DNA of 64,000 nucleotides, taken from the NCBI GenBank assembly GCA_947650155.1, contig CANSUS010000004.1:53232-117231 (forward strand), written 5' to 3'. The position numbers and the translations under genes are program-made. Within the stretch, counting starts at the first letter, position 1; every line of letters starts with the position of its first letter. Shown one piece after another: positions 1 to 6,861 of this stretch. This DNA is from an uncultured Lachnospiraceae bacterium (GTDB lineage Bacteria > Bacillota > Clostridia > Lachnospirales > Lachnospiraceae). Below the pieces are notes generated by a model. The model ran no database searches and was not told the DNA's origin. It was given only the letters and a program-made list of their open reading frames with translations.

Positions 1-2
1 CA

Positions 3-146
3 ATAGGAAAATTATTTCCGGCTTCATGGGGATATAAACTAATGACAGAGGATATTTTTAAGTTTGAAAATCTTTTGACATTCCTTTTGTTTTTTGTCTT
101 TGCTGTTGTTATGTGTCATATTCTGCTGCGAAGAATTGAAAATTAA
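3..146 (+). CDS. C-terminal end of an ABC-2 type permease (partial)
   Basis: An open frame enters from the left edge and ends at TAA 144-146, giving 47 visible residues. It begins with a LFPASWGYKLM-like stretch, and a hydrophobic helix (about residues 25-43) and a short basic tail follow. A PASW-type segment before the last helix is typical of the C-terminus of ABC-2 membrane subunits from drug or bacteriocin exporters. The start lies outside the window, so the full domain structure and the substrate cannot be judged. The remnant protease gene just downstream would fit a bacteriocin-type cluster, but that is inference. Confidence 0.5.
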   Translation: MGKLFPASWGYKLMTEDIFKFENLLTFLLFFVFAVVMCHILLRRIEN

Positions 147-154
147 AATTCTCC

Positions 155-474
155 ATGATAACAGGATGTCGGGCAATTGCTTGTCTGACATCCAGGTTAT
201 TGATATCCTGCATCCTGCTGCAACAGCTCACCACCGAATTTTATGAAGAAATCTGCTTTCGTGCTTTGCGTTTGCGGTCATTTATCTAAAATCCCATAAT
301 GTTCTGATCCCGATGATCCTTCATTTTGTCTATGATATATTTGCAAACCTTGCTGAATATACGCAATGGAATGATTCCCCTCTCTTTCATACTCTCGGCT
401 CGCTCTTTGACATAATGCTTGGGATCATGTTTGTTATTTCGATTGTTCTATTAATGAAAAAGAAGCAATCATGA
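155..474 (+). pseudogene. Broken CPBP (CAAX/Abi) intramembrane metalloprotease
   Basis: Two fragments in different frames add up to part of a CPBP protease. Frame one (155-289) contains the EExxxR motif as EEICFR and then stops at TAA 287-289. Frame two (about 295-474) contains [11 protein letters not shown], matching the HxxxD/N motif, then a last hydrophobic helix and a lysine-rich tail. The 40 or so residues that normally separate these motifs, including FxxxH, are missing, so a deletion and a frame change have occurred. CPBP proteins often sit beside peptide-export ABC transporters, which agrees with the permease tail upstream. It is almost certainly non-functional. Confidence 0.6.
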
Positions 475-516
475 CATTGCTCACAAAATTCTTCCAGATC
501 AGCCATTTTTCATCTT

Positions 517-822
517 CTACCCGATATGAGCGTTATAATAATCGCCAAAAGCGGCGCTTACCTTTGCGATCATTTCTTCCATCGTTTTATCCGTAATCTC
601 CCCAACTTCTCCGTCAAATACAATTTCTTTATTGATCAGCACCTGATACTGCTTTGTCATAAGTCTTAAATCATCTCTTAAATTTACAATCGGAAACTCG
701 ATGCCCTGTTGTTTATATTTCTCCCTGATATCTTTTACCATTCCTCCATATGCATTATTCCCGGCAAATACCGGTACTAACTCTACGCCAAAAATCAGTT
801 CAATACTTTCTGCTTCTTTCAT
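517..822 (-). CDS. Orphan small protein resembling the first FlhA cytoplasmic subdomain
   Basis: This 101-residue soluble protein has no membrane segment. Residues 5-75 follow the pattern at the start of the FlhA/FHIPEP cytoplasmic domain: a SIELIFG/ELVP stretch, a KDIREKY helix, a FP-x-V-x-LRDD strand-turn and a final LINKEIVFDGEV hairpin. Full FlhA is about 680-700 residues with eight helices, so this is either a separate small member or a detached domain. A GGAAGG-type ribosome binding site precedes the ATG. It lies downstream of flagellin but beyond a strong terminator, so it has its own transcript. A role in flagellar export, for example as a competitor or docking partner, is inference. 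Confidence 0.7.
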   Translation of the reverse strand: MKEAESIELIFGVELVPVFAGNNAYGGMVKDIREKYKQQGIEFPIVNLRDDLRLMTKQYQVLINKEIVFDGEVGEITDKTMEEMIAKVSAAFGDYYNAHIG

Positions 823-958
823 TTTCCTGCCTTCCTTTCTTCCAAGGTATTATATTTATATATGGTAACACATTCCTTTGAGCAGTTCAATAAATCCGAT
901 TTAATTGGAATTTCCCGGGAATACCATAATAGAGTGAAAATACAGATTCTTCTACTGC

Positions 959-991
959 AAAAAGGAGTTGGCGGATTCCCAACTCCTTTTT
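959..991 (-). terminator. Intrinsic terminator after flagellin
   Basis: A perfect 13-bp stem (959-971 with 979-991) with a 7-nt loop lies 22 bp past the flagellin stop. The 3' arm on the minus strand ends in a run of T. The A/T-rich ends also make it able to stop plus-strand transcription. It separates flagellin from the FlhA-like gene. Confidence 0.9.
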
Positions 992-1013
992 AATGATCCT
1001 TTTACAACTACAA

Positions 1014-1832
1014 TTAACCAAGTAAAGATAATACGCCCTGATTAGCCTGATTGGACTGAGCAAGCATAGCCTGACCTGCCTGAGCAAGAATGTTATTGTT
1101 AGAGTATCTAACCATCTCTGTAGCCATATCTGTATCACGGATCTGGCTCTCAGCTGATGTTGTGTTCTCAACAATATTATCCAGGTTATTGATTGTGTGT
1201 TCAAGTCTGTTCTGTACTGCACCCAAATCTGAACGCTGTTCTGATACTGATTGAATAGCATCTTTGATTGTATTAATTGCTGCTTTAGCATCAGCCTGAG
1301 TTGAAACTTTAAGACTACCAACTCCAATACTGGTTGCACTCATGTCTTTAATTGTGATGGTAATATTCGTGCCATTACCATCAGCACTCACCTGAAGCTC
1401 TTTTCCTGCTGCAAACGATCCTTTCAATAATTTCAGCTCATTGAACTCTGTGGTGCTGGCAACTCTGCTGATTTCTTCAATCAACTGGTCAACCTCCGAC
1501 TGAATATAAGAACGATCATCTGATTGGTTTGTACCATTAGCCGCTTTAATTGCAAGTTCGCTCATACGCTGTAACATATCATGAACTTCTGTCAAAGCGC
1601 CTTCAGCTGTCTGTACACAGGAGATACCATCCTGAGCATTTGCGGAAGCCTGTGTAAGACCTCTCACCTGACGTCTCATCTTCTCACTGATTGACAGACC
1701 TGCCGCATCATCTGCCGCACGGTTGATCTTGTAGCCGGAAGATAACTTCTCTGTCGACTTTGCCTGAGTTTTTGTTGTGATACCTAACATTCTGTTAGAG
1801 TTCATCGCTGTTAAATTGTGTTGTACTACCAT
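1014..1832 (-). CDS. hag: Flagellin
   Basis: This is the 272-residue filament subunit. The N-terminal D0/D1 helices (about 1-140) carry the typical MVVQHNLTAMNSNRML start, the SSGYKINRAADDAAGL signature and the TAEGAL region. A short variable insert follows (about 140-185). The C-terminal D1/D0 helices (about 190-272) include an RLEHTINNL stretch and end in SLLG. It is a minimal flagellin with no D2/D3 outer domains. GGAGG sits well placed before the ATG. The gene has its own sigma-D type promoter at the end of csrA and a strong terminator, so it forms a single-gene unit below csrA. Translational repression by CsrA at the leader, as in Bacillus, is plausible. No fliW is in the window. Confidence 0.97.
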   Translation of the reverse strand: MVVQHNLTAMNSNRMLGITTKTQAKSTEKLSSGYKINRAADDAAGLSISEKMRRQVRGLTQASANAQDGISCVQTAEGALTEVHDMLQRMSELAIKAANGTNQSDDRSYIQSEVDQLIEEISRVASTTEFNELKLLKGSFAAGKELQVSADGNGTNITITIKDMSATSIGVGSLKVSTQADAKAAINTIKDAIQSVSEQRSDLGAVQNRLEHTINNLDNIVENTTSAESQIRDTDMATEMVRYSNNNILAQAGQAMLAQSNQANQGVLSLLG

Positions 1833-1950
1833 AGTAATCTACCTCCATGTTTTTGTTTTTTTATACAATTCCTTTTGCATATTTATAATAAACCGGACGC
1901 CTTGTTTTCTGCCGGGCCCTTTTGCATAGACAGCGCATCCGCTTATTACC
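1833..1950 (-). promoter_or_regulatory. Flagellin 5' leader with two GGA motifs
   Basis: The stretch between the sigma-D promoter and the flagellin ATG is about 118 nt. It contains two GGA motifs on the transcribed strand: one in the Shine-Dalgarno (1844-1846) and one 26 nt upstream (1870-1872). In Bacillus subtilis, CsrA blocks hag translation by binding one GGA at the Shine-Dalgarno and another upstream. The same arrangement beside a csrA gene suggests the same control, but this is inferred from layout only. Confidence 0.4.
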
Positions 1951-1957
1951 GCATTCC

Positions 1958-1984
1958 TTATCGGTCTGACGATCTTCCTGTTTC
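1958..1984 (-). promoter_or_regulatory. Sigma-D (sigma-28) type promoter of flagellin
   Basis: Read on the minus strand, the site is GAAA, 15 nt, then ACCGATAA, close to the Bacillus sigma-D consensus TAAA-N15-GCCGATAT. The -10 element includes the csrA stop codon (TAA, 1958-1960), so the csrA tail and the promoter share sequence. It lies about 125 bp before the flagellin start. Confidence 0.75.
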
Positions 1985-2239
1985 CTTTCCTGCAAGATTC
2001 GCATTGACTTTATACTTGTACTTCTCCGGATGTTCTTCTTCCCTATGATATTTAGGCAGTTTTTTCTTTTTTTCCAAATCAGTAATATCCTTTTCCAGTA
2101 CAGTACTTCTGACAATGCTGACATCTTTGGGCGCGTCTATCATAATTCTTGTATGACTTTTGGTATTGCCCAGAAAAATAATTTTAATATTATCGCCAAC
2201 CATCAGATATTCTTCTGTCGCTACAGACATTCTTAACAT
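1958..2239 (-). CDS. csrA: Carbon storage regulator CsrA with extended C-terminus
   Basis: This 93-residue protein has the CsrA fold pattern in its first 55 residues: the MLRMS first strand, the VGDNIKIIFLG strands, and APKDVSIVR with the conserved RNA-binding arginine. CsrA is usually 60-75 residues. The last 35 or so here form a charged tail (KKKK, HREEEHPEKYKYK) encoded partly by the flagellin promoter region. The first strand differs from the usual LxLSR form. The ribosome binding site GGAGG is well placed. It probably acts as a homodimeric translational repressor of flagellin. In Gram-positives it is normally antagonised by FliW, which is not seen here. Confidence 0.85.
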   Translation of the reverse strand: MLRMSVATEEYLMVGDNIKIIFLGNTKSHTRIMIDAPKDVSIVRSTVLEKDITDLEKKKKLPKYHREEEHPEKYKYKVNANLAGKETGRSSDR

Positions 2240-2304
2240 CCCTTTTCCTCCCTGAAATTAAATTTTATAACTTCCCTGCATTTTGTGAATTTTTTTGATG
2301 ATTT

Positions 2305-2328
2305 GTAACACAATATATGTTGTGTTAC
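2305..2328 (+). repeat. Left recombination-type site, inverted copy 1
   Basis: Two 9-bp arms, GTAACACAA and TTGTGTTAC, flank the 6-bp spacer TATATG. This arm-spacer-arm layout is what tyrosine recombinases bind. The site abuts the recombinase stop codon (2329-2331). The next four bases (CTAT) also match the other copy. Confidence 0.85.
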
Positions 2329-2922
2329 CTATAGATTGATGTCCCGAAAGATCCGGTCTCTGTCATCCTGTTCTATTCCAAGATACCTGACCGTGTTACG
2401 AAATGAAGAATGATTAAAAATATTCATTAAAAGCACCGGTTCCGTCCCCTGCTGCCATGCATGATATCCAAAAGTTTTTCTCAGAGAATGACAGCTTATC
2501 ACGCCCTCCAAATGACATTCTTCGGCATCCTTTTTTATGATGCGGAATGCCTGTATGCGCGAAATAGGATTACCCGGTCTTTTCAAATTCTCAAAAACCC
2601 ATGTATCCGGTTCTGGAATTTTTCCGCTTTTTATTAAATATGACAAATGTTCTGCCAACGCCTCTTTTACATTTTTGTTCAAAAAAATCAGGGAACATTT
2701 ATCCGTTTTCTGCTCCACTATGGACAAATGTTTTCGATACTCCTGTCTTTCAAAATCATATACATCACCCCACCGTATTTCTAAAATGTCCGAAATTCTT
2801 AGCGCTGTGTTCAGTCCCATAATCATCATAAGATAATTTCTGGTGTTCGGTTCTACGGTTCTGTAATATTCTTTAAAACAGACCAGTTCACTTTCATCAC
2901 GTATTGGTTGTGCCGTATTCAT
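2329..2922 (-). CDS. FimB/FimE-sized tyrosine recombinase
   Basis: This 197-residue protein is a catalytic domain only, with no N-terminal SAM-like domain, as in the fimbrial switch recombinases FimB and FimE (about 200 aa). Catalytic residues are visible in order: Arg in TALRISDILEIRW, Lys in the hairpin near KTDKCSLIFL, His-x-x-Arg in CHSLRKTFG, His in FNHSS, and the nucleophile Tyr in VRYLG. GGAGG precedes the ATG. The gene fills most of a segment bounded by inverted recombination-type sites and ends directly against the left one. Its likely job is inversion of that segment. It could instead act elsewhere in the genome. Confidence 0.9.
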   Translation of the reverse strand: MNTAQPIRDESELVCFKEYYRTVEPNTRNYLMMIMGLNTALRISDILEIRWGDVYDFERQEYRKHLSIVEQKTDKCSLIFLNKNVKEALAEHLSYLIKSGKIPEPDTWVFENLKRPGNPISRIQAFRIIKKDAEECHLEGVISCHSLRKTFGYHAWQQGTEPVLLMNIFNHSSFRNTVRYLGIEQDDRDRIFRDINL

Positions 2923-2977
2923 CTTTTCCCTCCTGTATATAAATTTAAAAAATTAATAGAAAAAATGTTTTTATCTC

Positions 2978-3004
2978 TAAAGTTTACTCCACATATGCCG
3001 ATAT
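2978..3004 (+). promoter_or_regulatory. Perfect sigma-D consensus promoter inside the cassette
   Basis: TAAA (2978-2981), exactly 15 nt, then GCCGATAT (2997-3004) matches the Bacillus sigma-D consensus at every position. It reads rightward, toward 3044 and the PD-(D/E)XK gene at 3290. After inversion of the cassette it would map to about 2345-2371 on the minus strand, reading into csrA. The predicted start (about 3012) falls in a 48-bp palindrome. Confidence 0.75.
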
Positions 3005-3008
3005 AAAA

Positions 3009-3056
3009 AATGTAAGATAGGTAACACAACATATATTGTGTTACCTATCTTACATT
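3009..3056. repeat. Right recombination-type site within a 48-bp palindrome, inverted copy 2
   Basis: The core at 3021-3044 has arms GTAACACAA and TTGTGTTAC around spacer CATATA, the reverse complement of the left site. The symmetry continues outward for 12 more bases on each side (AATGTAAGATAG and its complement), broken only at the spacer. The left site lacks these outer arms, so the two ends are not equivalent. The 230 bp from here to the next gene holds no other recognisable feature. Confidence 0.85.
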
Positions 3057-3289
3057 AATAAATATTCTTATTCTTCATTGCAAATTCAGCCGCAGACCCA
3101 CCTTATCCGTATTACGAGCGGCTATGCAGATCAAAAAATTCATACTGTTTTATAAGATCCAAAACTCAAATATTGGATCACATCTTGAAATCATTATATT
3201 TCTAATAATTCATTTTAAATTTTTTCATATTTAAATTTCCAAAACAATTGAGAAAAAAAGAAAAATCTGATACGATTAAAGGAGAAGAA

Positions 3290-4234
3290 ATGAACGACGC
3301 ATTACAATGGCATCCTGCCTTTTTTGCAAGTCTTCAGATTGAACTGGAAGAGGAACGTGAAAATCTGATATTTGAAAACGAACACCAGATAGGCACAAAA
3401 CCAAAAGAAATCGACGTACTTATTATAAAAAAAGAAAGTACCGTCCCAATCCGAAAAAATATCGGAAAAATTTTTCGGAAACATAATATTATTGAATATA
3501 AAAGCCCGACAGATCATCTAAATATCGATGACTATTATAAGGTATACGGCTATGCCTGTTTTTATAAATCAGACACCGTAAATTCAGACAGTATTCCTAT
3601 AACGGAGATTACTTTGACTTTTGTCAGCAAAAAATATCCACGCAAACTATTCTGCCATCTGCGTAATGTAAATAAATATGAAATAGAAAAGCGGGAAGAA
3701 GGTATTTATATTGTGCATGGAAATATCTTTCCCATACAATTTATCATTACTAAAGAGTTATCACAAAAAGAAAACTTATGGCTACATAGTCTGACTGACA
3801 ATATGGAAGATGTATCAGAAGCCAAAGAACTGGTTCATGCTTATGAAAAGCACCGAAAAAATACCCTTTACGAGTCTGTGATGGATATTATTGTAAGAGC
3901 CAATTATCATAAATTTGAGGAGGTAACCGGTATGTGTAAAGCTTTAGAAGAATTAATGCAGCCATATATTGAGGAAAAAATGAAAGAAGCAGAGAAAGAA
4001 GTCATTGAAAGGGGATTTAAACAAGGTATTGAGCAGGGCATTGTACAAGGCATTGAGCAAGGTATCGAACAGGGTATTGAACAAGGTATTGAACAGGGTA
4101 TACTTCAAGGTGAAAACCGGGTTAATCGATTGAATAATACACTAATGAAAGTTGGCAGAACTGAGGACATTTTTAAATCGATCATAGATGGAGAATATCA
4201 GAAAAAACTCTTTTTGGAATTCAATATTTCGTGA
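3290..4234 (+). CDS. PD-(D/E)XK nuclease-fold protein with GIEQ repeats
   Basis: This is a 314-residue protein of the type often annotated as a Rpn-like or PD-(D/E)XK transposase-family protein in gut Clostridia. The nuclease-fold residues are visible as EIDVLII (Asp, about residue 43) and IIEYKSP (Glu-x-Lys, about residue 70). The C-terminal part is helical and charged and includes seven GIEQ-type tandem units. I chose ATG 3290, 8 nt after AAAGGAGAAG; an upstream TTG at 3248 has no ribosome binding site. The sigma-D promoter of the cassette points at this gene from 280 bp away. The function is unknown. DNA cleavage is possible from the motif but not shown. Confidence 0.7.
   Translation: MNDALQWHPAFFASLQIELEEERENLIFENEHQIGTKPKEIDVLIIKKESTVPIRKNIGKIFRKHNIIEYKSPTDHLNIDDYYKVYGYACFYKSDTVNSDSIPITEITLTFVSKKYPRKLFCHLRNVNKYEIEKREEGIYIVHGNIFPIQFIITKELSQKENLWLHSLTDNMEDVSEAKELVHAYEKHRKNTLYESVMDIIVRANYHKFEEVTGMCKALEELMQPYIEEKMKEAEKEVIERGFKQGIEQGIVQGIEQGIEQGIEQGIEQGILQGENRVNRLNNTLMKVGRTEDIFKSIIDGEYQKKLFLEFNIS
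4025..4108 (+). repeat. 12-bp in-frame tandem repeat (GIEQ x 7)
   Basis: Seven consecutive 12-bp units encode Gly-Ile-(Glu/Val/Leu)-Gln. Units 4 to 6 are nearly identical at the DNA level. Because the unit is a multiple of three, slippage would change length without breaking the frame. Similar repeats are common at this position in the family, probably extending a helical tail. Confidence 0.85.
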
Positions 4235-4264
4235 TCCTTCCCATTATTTTAACAAAGCGTCATT

Positions 4265-4316
4265 TGATTTCATATCTGCAGCAGAATACTTTTGATTCCC
4301 CGCAGATATGAAATCA
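4265..4316. terminator. Inverted repeat between convergent genes
   Basis: Two 15-bp perfect arms (4265-4279 and 4302-4316) are separated by 22 nt. It lies between the 3' ends of the PD-(D/E)XK gene (+) and the GPH symporter (-), so a bidirectional terminator is likely. Neither side has a clean T-tract. Confidence 0.45.
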
Positions 4317-4350
4317 GTCATATCATAAAATGCTTTTTCCTGTTTTTATA

Positions 4351-5727
4351 CTACTGTAAATTTTGTTGTTCTTTTAATTGTCTGTTTCTTTCCTCCACAT
4401 TCATTTTAGATAAAATCACCATAATGGCAAAGCTGATCATCATCGGAATCCAAAGGTAAATAAAATGCAGCATACGGATACAATAATCTGTCTGTGTCAG
4501 CGCAGTCCCGTCAAACCCGCTGGCTGCAAGCAGCCACCCCGCTACGGCAGTACCAAGCCCGCTTCCTAACTTAACTCCCAGAGAAGTACAGGAATACATC
4601 GTCCCGTCTACTCTCTTTTTCTTTGTGAGGTAAGTATATTCCGAACAGGATGCAATCACAGCATTCATGTCTCCCTGCCACGGTCCCTGACCGACTGCCG
4701 CCACGGCGGTAAACAAAAGCATCAGTGGAACATTTCCCAAATACCCTGCTGCAATAACAAGCGCACGTCCGATTGTACTTAACATATATCCCCTGAGATT
4801 CAGTTTATACATGCCGTTCCACTTTGCTACCAGCGTCGGCGTAAATACTAATGTAAGGATAAGCGGTACATTGACTGCCCAGGAAAACACTCCATACAGG
4901 TTTTCATTTTTTAATACATAAGTCATATAATAAATTCCCATATTGATCATAGCTGTATAAATCTGTTGTAAAATATACACTGCACAGATCATCAGATAAT
5001 ATTTATTGGCAATCAATATTTTTCCTGCATCAATCAAACTGTACTTTTCAGTTTCTTTTTCTTCTGTCTCCGAAAAGTTCTCTTCTGCAAGTTCTTCCTC
5101 TGGCAGCTCTTTTACGGAAAATACAGAAATTGTATTGACCGCCAGACCAATTAACGCATATATAACCGCAACCGTTCGCCATCCTGCCGCTCCTCCTCCC
5201 AAAAGCGATACTGCTTTTATCGTAACCGACTGGATGAAAAGACTGGTTGCAAATGCAAATATAAAACGATAAGATCCCATCTGCACCCGCTCTTTTCCGT
5301 TTTTTGTAATCAGTGCCGTAAGCGCGGAATAAGCAATGTTATTGGCTGTATAAAACACTGCATTCAACAGCGTATAAGCAATAAAAAACCATGCATACTG
5401 AGATGCCTTTCCCAGATTTGCCGGAATTGCAAAGATTGCCACTAAAGTAACTGCACATCCGATATACGCGTAAAGCATCCACGGTCTCGCTTTTCCAAAC
5501 CTGCTTTTTGTTTTGTCAATCATCGTCCCGAAAAAAATATCCGTCACTCCGTCAAAAAACTTGGAAGCTGCAATCAAAGTCCCTACAATCCCCGAATTCA
5601 GCCCAACCGTATTTGTCAGGTAAATCATGACAAAGGAAGATAAAAGCGCATATACCACATTGCCTGCAATATCCCCGGAGCCATATCCGGCTTTGTTGTA
5701 CCATTTTAAATACTTTTTTTCCTGCAT
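4351..5727 (-). CDS. GPH-family sugar:cation symporter (MelB type)
   Basis: A membrane protein of about 458 residues with 12 predicted helices in two halves. It has the MelB/GPH pattern: an N-terminal YGSGDIAGN segment, DIFFGTMIDKTKSRFGKARPWM in the loop after helix 2 (the family's cation/sugar region), and an acidic central loop (about 205-225). It would import a glycoside, pentoside or hexuronide with Na+ or H+. I prefer the second ATG (5727) because it has 9-nt spacing from AAGGAG; the first ATG (5733) is only 3 nt from it. It is divergent from the AraC regulator at 5950, which is the likely local regulator. The substrate cannot be read from sequence. Confidence 0.85.
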   Translation of the reverse strand: MQEKKYLKWYNKAGYGSGDIAGNVVYALLSSFVMIYLTNTVGLNSGIVGTLIAASKFFDGVTDIFFGTMIDKTKSRFGKARPWMLYAYIGCAVTLVAIFAIPANLGKASQYAWFFIAYTLLNAVFYTANNIAYSALTALITKNGKERVQMGSYRFIFAFATSLFIQSVTIKAVSLLGGGAAGWRTVAVIYALIGLAVNTISVFSVKELPEEELAEENFSETEEKETEKYSLIDAGKILIANKYYLMICAVYILQQIYTAMINMGIYYMTYVLKNENLYGVFSWAVNVPLILTLVFTPTLVAKWNGMYKLNLRGYMLSTIGRALVIAAGYLGNVPLMLLFTAVAAVGQGPWQGDMNAVIASCSEYTYLTKKKRVDGTMYSCTSLGVKLGSGLGTAVAGWLLAASGFDGTALTQTDYCIRMLHFIYLWIPMMISFAIMVILSKMNVEERNRQLKEQQNLQ

Positions 5728-5878
5728 AAACATACTCTCCTTTTAAGAAATCTGGTGCTTTCACATATTTCTTTCCGGCCCGGGCATGCTAAAATATGAT
5801 AAAACACAATTCACGAACGCTGTTAACTTTATGATTTTATTATAGTTTTCCCCTTGCTCTTCCGTCCATAAATTACAT

Positions 5879-5907
5879 TGGACAAAATATGCACAAAATG
5901 ATACAAT
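5879..5907 (+). promoter_or_regulatory. Sigma-A type promoter of the AraC regulator at 5950
   Basis: TGGACA, 17 nt, TACAAT lies on the plus strand 43 bp upstream of the AraC start. The 216-bp divergent region 5734-5949 also contains a weaker minus-strand candidate (TTAACA, 17 nt, TTTATC) for the symporter. Confidence 0.55.
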
Positions 5908-5949
5908 ACATAAAATTTTATAGAAATGGATGGATAACAGGGAGAAATT

Positions 5950-6819
5950 ATGTACATCAACTGCGCTTATTTAAACAACTCACTGATCGACTTTATGGAT
6001 AAAAGCAAACCTCTTATTGTGGGCAGCTGCGGCACTTATCATTTGTATACCCGCCCAAAACTACCTACCCACCGTCCCAAAGGACGCCTGGATTTCCAGT
6101 TATTGTATGTTGCCTCTGGTAAGGCTCATTTTTACTTTGGAAAAGGCGATGAGGATACCGTTGTACCTGCCGGAAATATGGTTGTCTACCGCCCAAAAGA
6201 ACCTCAGAAATATGTATATTACGGTAGTGAACAGACAGAAGTATATTGGGTACACTTTACCGGAAATAATGTAAAAAACATACTCCGCAGTTATGGAATT
6301 GCTGACGGTATGCATGTTATTCATACCGGCACTTCTTTAGAATTTACGAGAATTTTTAAACAGATGATACAGGAACTGCATCAATGCAGAGAAGATTATA
6401 AAGAACTCCTGACCCTATTGCTGCATCAGCTTCTTATTCATATCCACCGCCAGCTTGCAAAAACCAAAAACGACTATCTGGATCATGAAATGGAGCTTGC
6501 CATGCAATATTTTAACGAAAACTATAATGTAGAAATAAGCATTGAAGATTATGCCGCATCAAGGGGCATGAGCGTCAGCTGGTTTATTCGGAATTTTAAA
6601 CAGTACACCAGCACCACACCCATGCAGTATATCGTCTCTTTACGCATTACAAATGCGCAGATGCTTTTGGAAACGACCTCTTATAATGTGACAGAGATAG
6701 GAAATATAGTAGGGTACGATAACCCTTTATATTTCAGCAGAATTTTTAAAAAATGCAAAGGAGTCTCTCCTTCCGAATACAGGAAACAGGAGCAGACGCA
6801 TTTATCACAGAGCCAGTAA
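5950..6819 (+). CDS. AraC-family transcriptional regulator
   Basis: This 289-residue regulator has an N-terminal cupin-like sensor (about 20-150; GRLDFQLLYVASGKAHF, then VPAGNMVVYRP) and a C-terminal double helix-turn-helix (about 180-280; SIEDYAASRGMS for the first, SYNVTEIGNIVGYDNPLYFSRIFKK for the second). GGGAG is well placed. It is divergently transcribed from the GPH symporter at 4351, so it probably activates that gene in response to the imported sugar. The stop codon lies within a strong inverted repeat shared with the converging aldo-keto reductase gene. Confidence 0.92.
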   Translation: MYINCAYLNNSLIDFMDKSKPLIVGSCGTYHLYTRPKLPTHRPKGRLDFQLLYVASGKAHFYFGKGDEDTVVPAGNMVVYRPKEPQKYVYYGSEQTEVYWVHFTGNNVKNILRSYGIADGMHVIHTGTSLEFTRIFKQMIQELHQCREDYKELLTLLLHQLLIHIHRQLAKTKNDYLDHEMELAMQYFNENYNVEISIEDYAASRGMSVSWFIRNFKQYTSTTPMQYIVSLRITNAQMLLETTSYNVTEIGNIVGYDNPLYFSRIFKKCKGVSPSEYRKQEQTHLSQSQ

Positions 6820-6850
6820 GCCTGAATCTGAATCAGGCTTACTGGCTCTG
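6808..6850. terminator. Convergent-gene hairpin
   Basis: A perfect 18-bp inverted repeat (6808-6825 with 6833-6850, 7-nt loop) overlaps the stop codon of the AraC gene and sits 12 bp from the end of the aldo-keto reductase gene. It has no T-tract, so it may be an RNA-stabilising hairpin as well as a bidirectional terminator. Confidence 0.6.
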
Positions 6851-6861
6851 AACCGCCGCCC

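Larger units (their letters stand above)
2305..3044. mobile_element. Putative self-inverting cassette carrying its own recombinase and a sigma-D promoter
   Basis: This 740-bp segment is bounded by two 24-bp sites that are exact reverse complements of each other, including the asymmetric 6-bp spacers (TATATG versus CATATA). Recombination between them would therefore invert the segment, not delete it. Inside are a 197-aa tyrosine recombinase and a perfect sigma-D promoter match pointing toward the right end. This resembles the E. coli fimS switch, but with the recombinase gene inside the invertible part. Inversion itself has not been observed and is inferred from sequence. Confidence 0.7.

Noticed and set aside
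887..1339. 150-aa minus-strand open frame opposite the flagellin terminator and tail
   Set aside because: It overlaps the flagellin end out of frame, spans a strong terminator and has no recognisable domain or ribosome site.
1861..2124. 87-aa minus-strand frame across csrA and the flagellin leader
   Set aside because: It is a shadow of csrA in another frame with a run of basic residues and no ribosome site.
2305..3044. Reading the cassette as a minimal integrative element that excises
   Set aside because: The sites are in inverted orientation with inverted spacers, so recombination between them would invert the DNA, not release a circle.
5800..5870. Strong minus-strand promoter for the GPH symporter
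   Set aside because: The best candidate (TTAACA, 17 nt, TTTATC) has a poor -10 box, so it is not listed as a feature.
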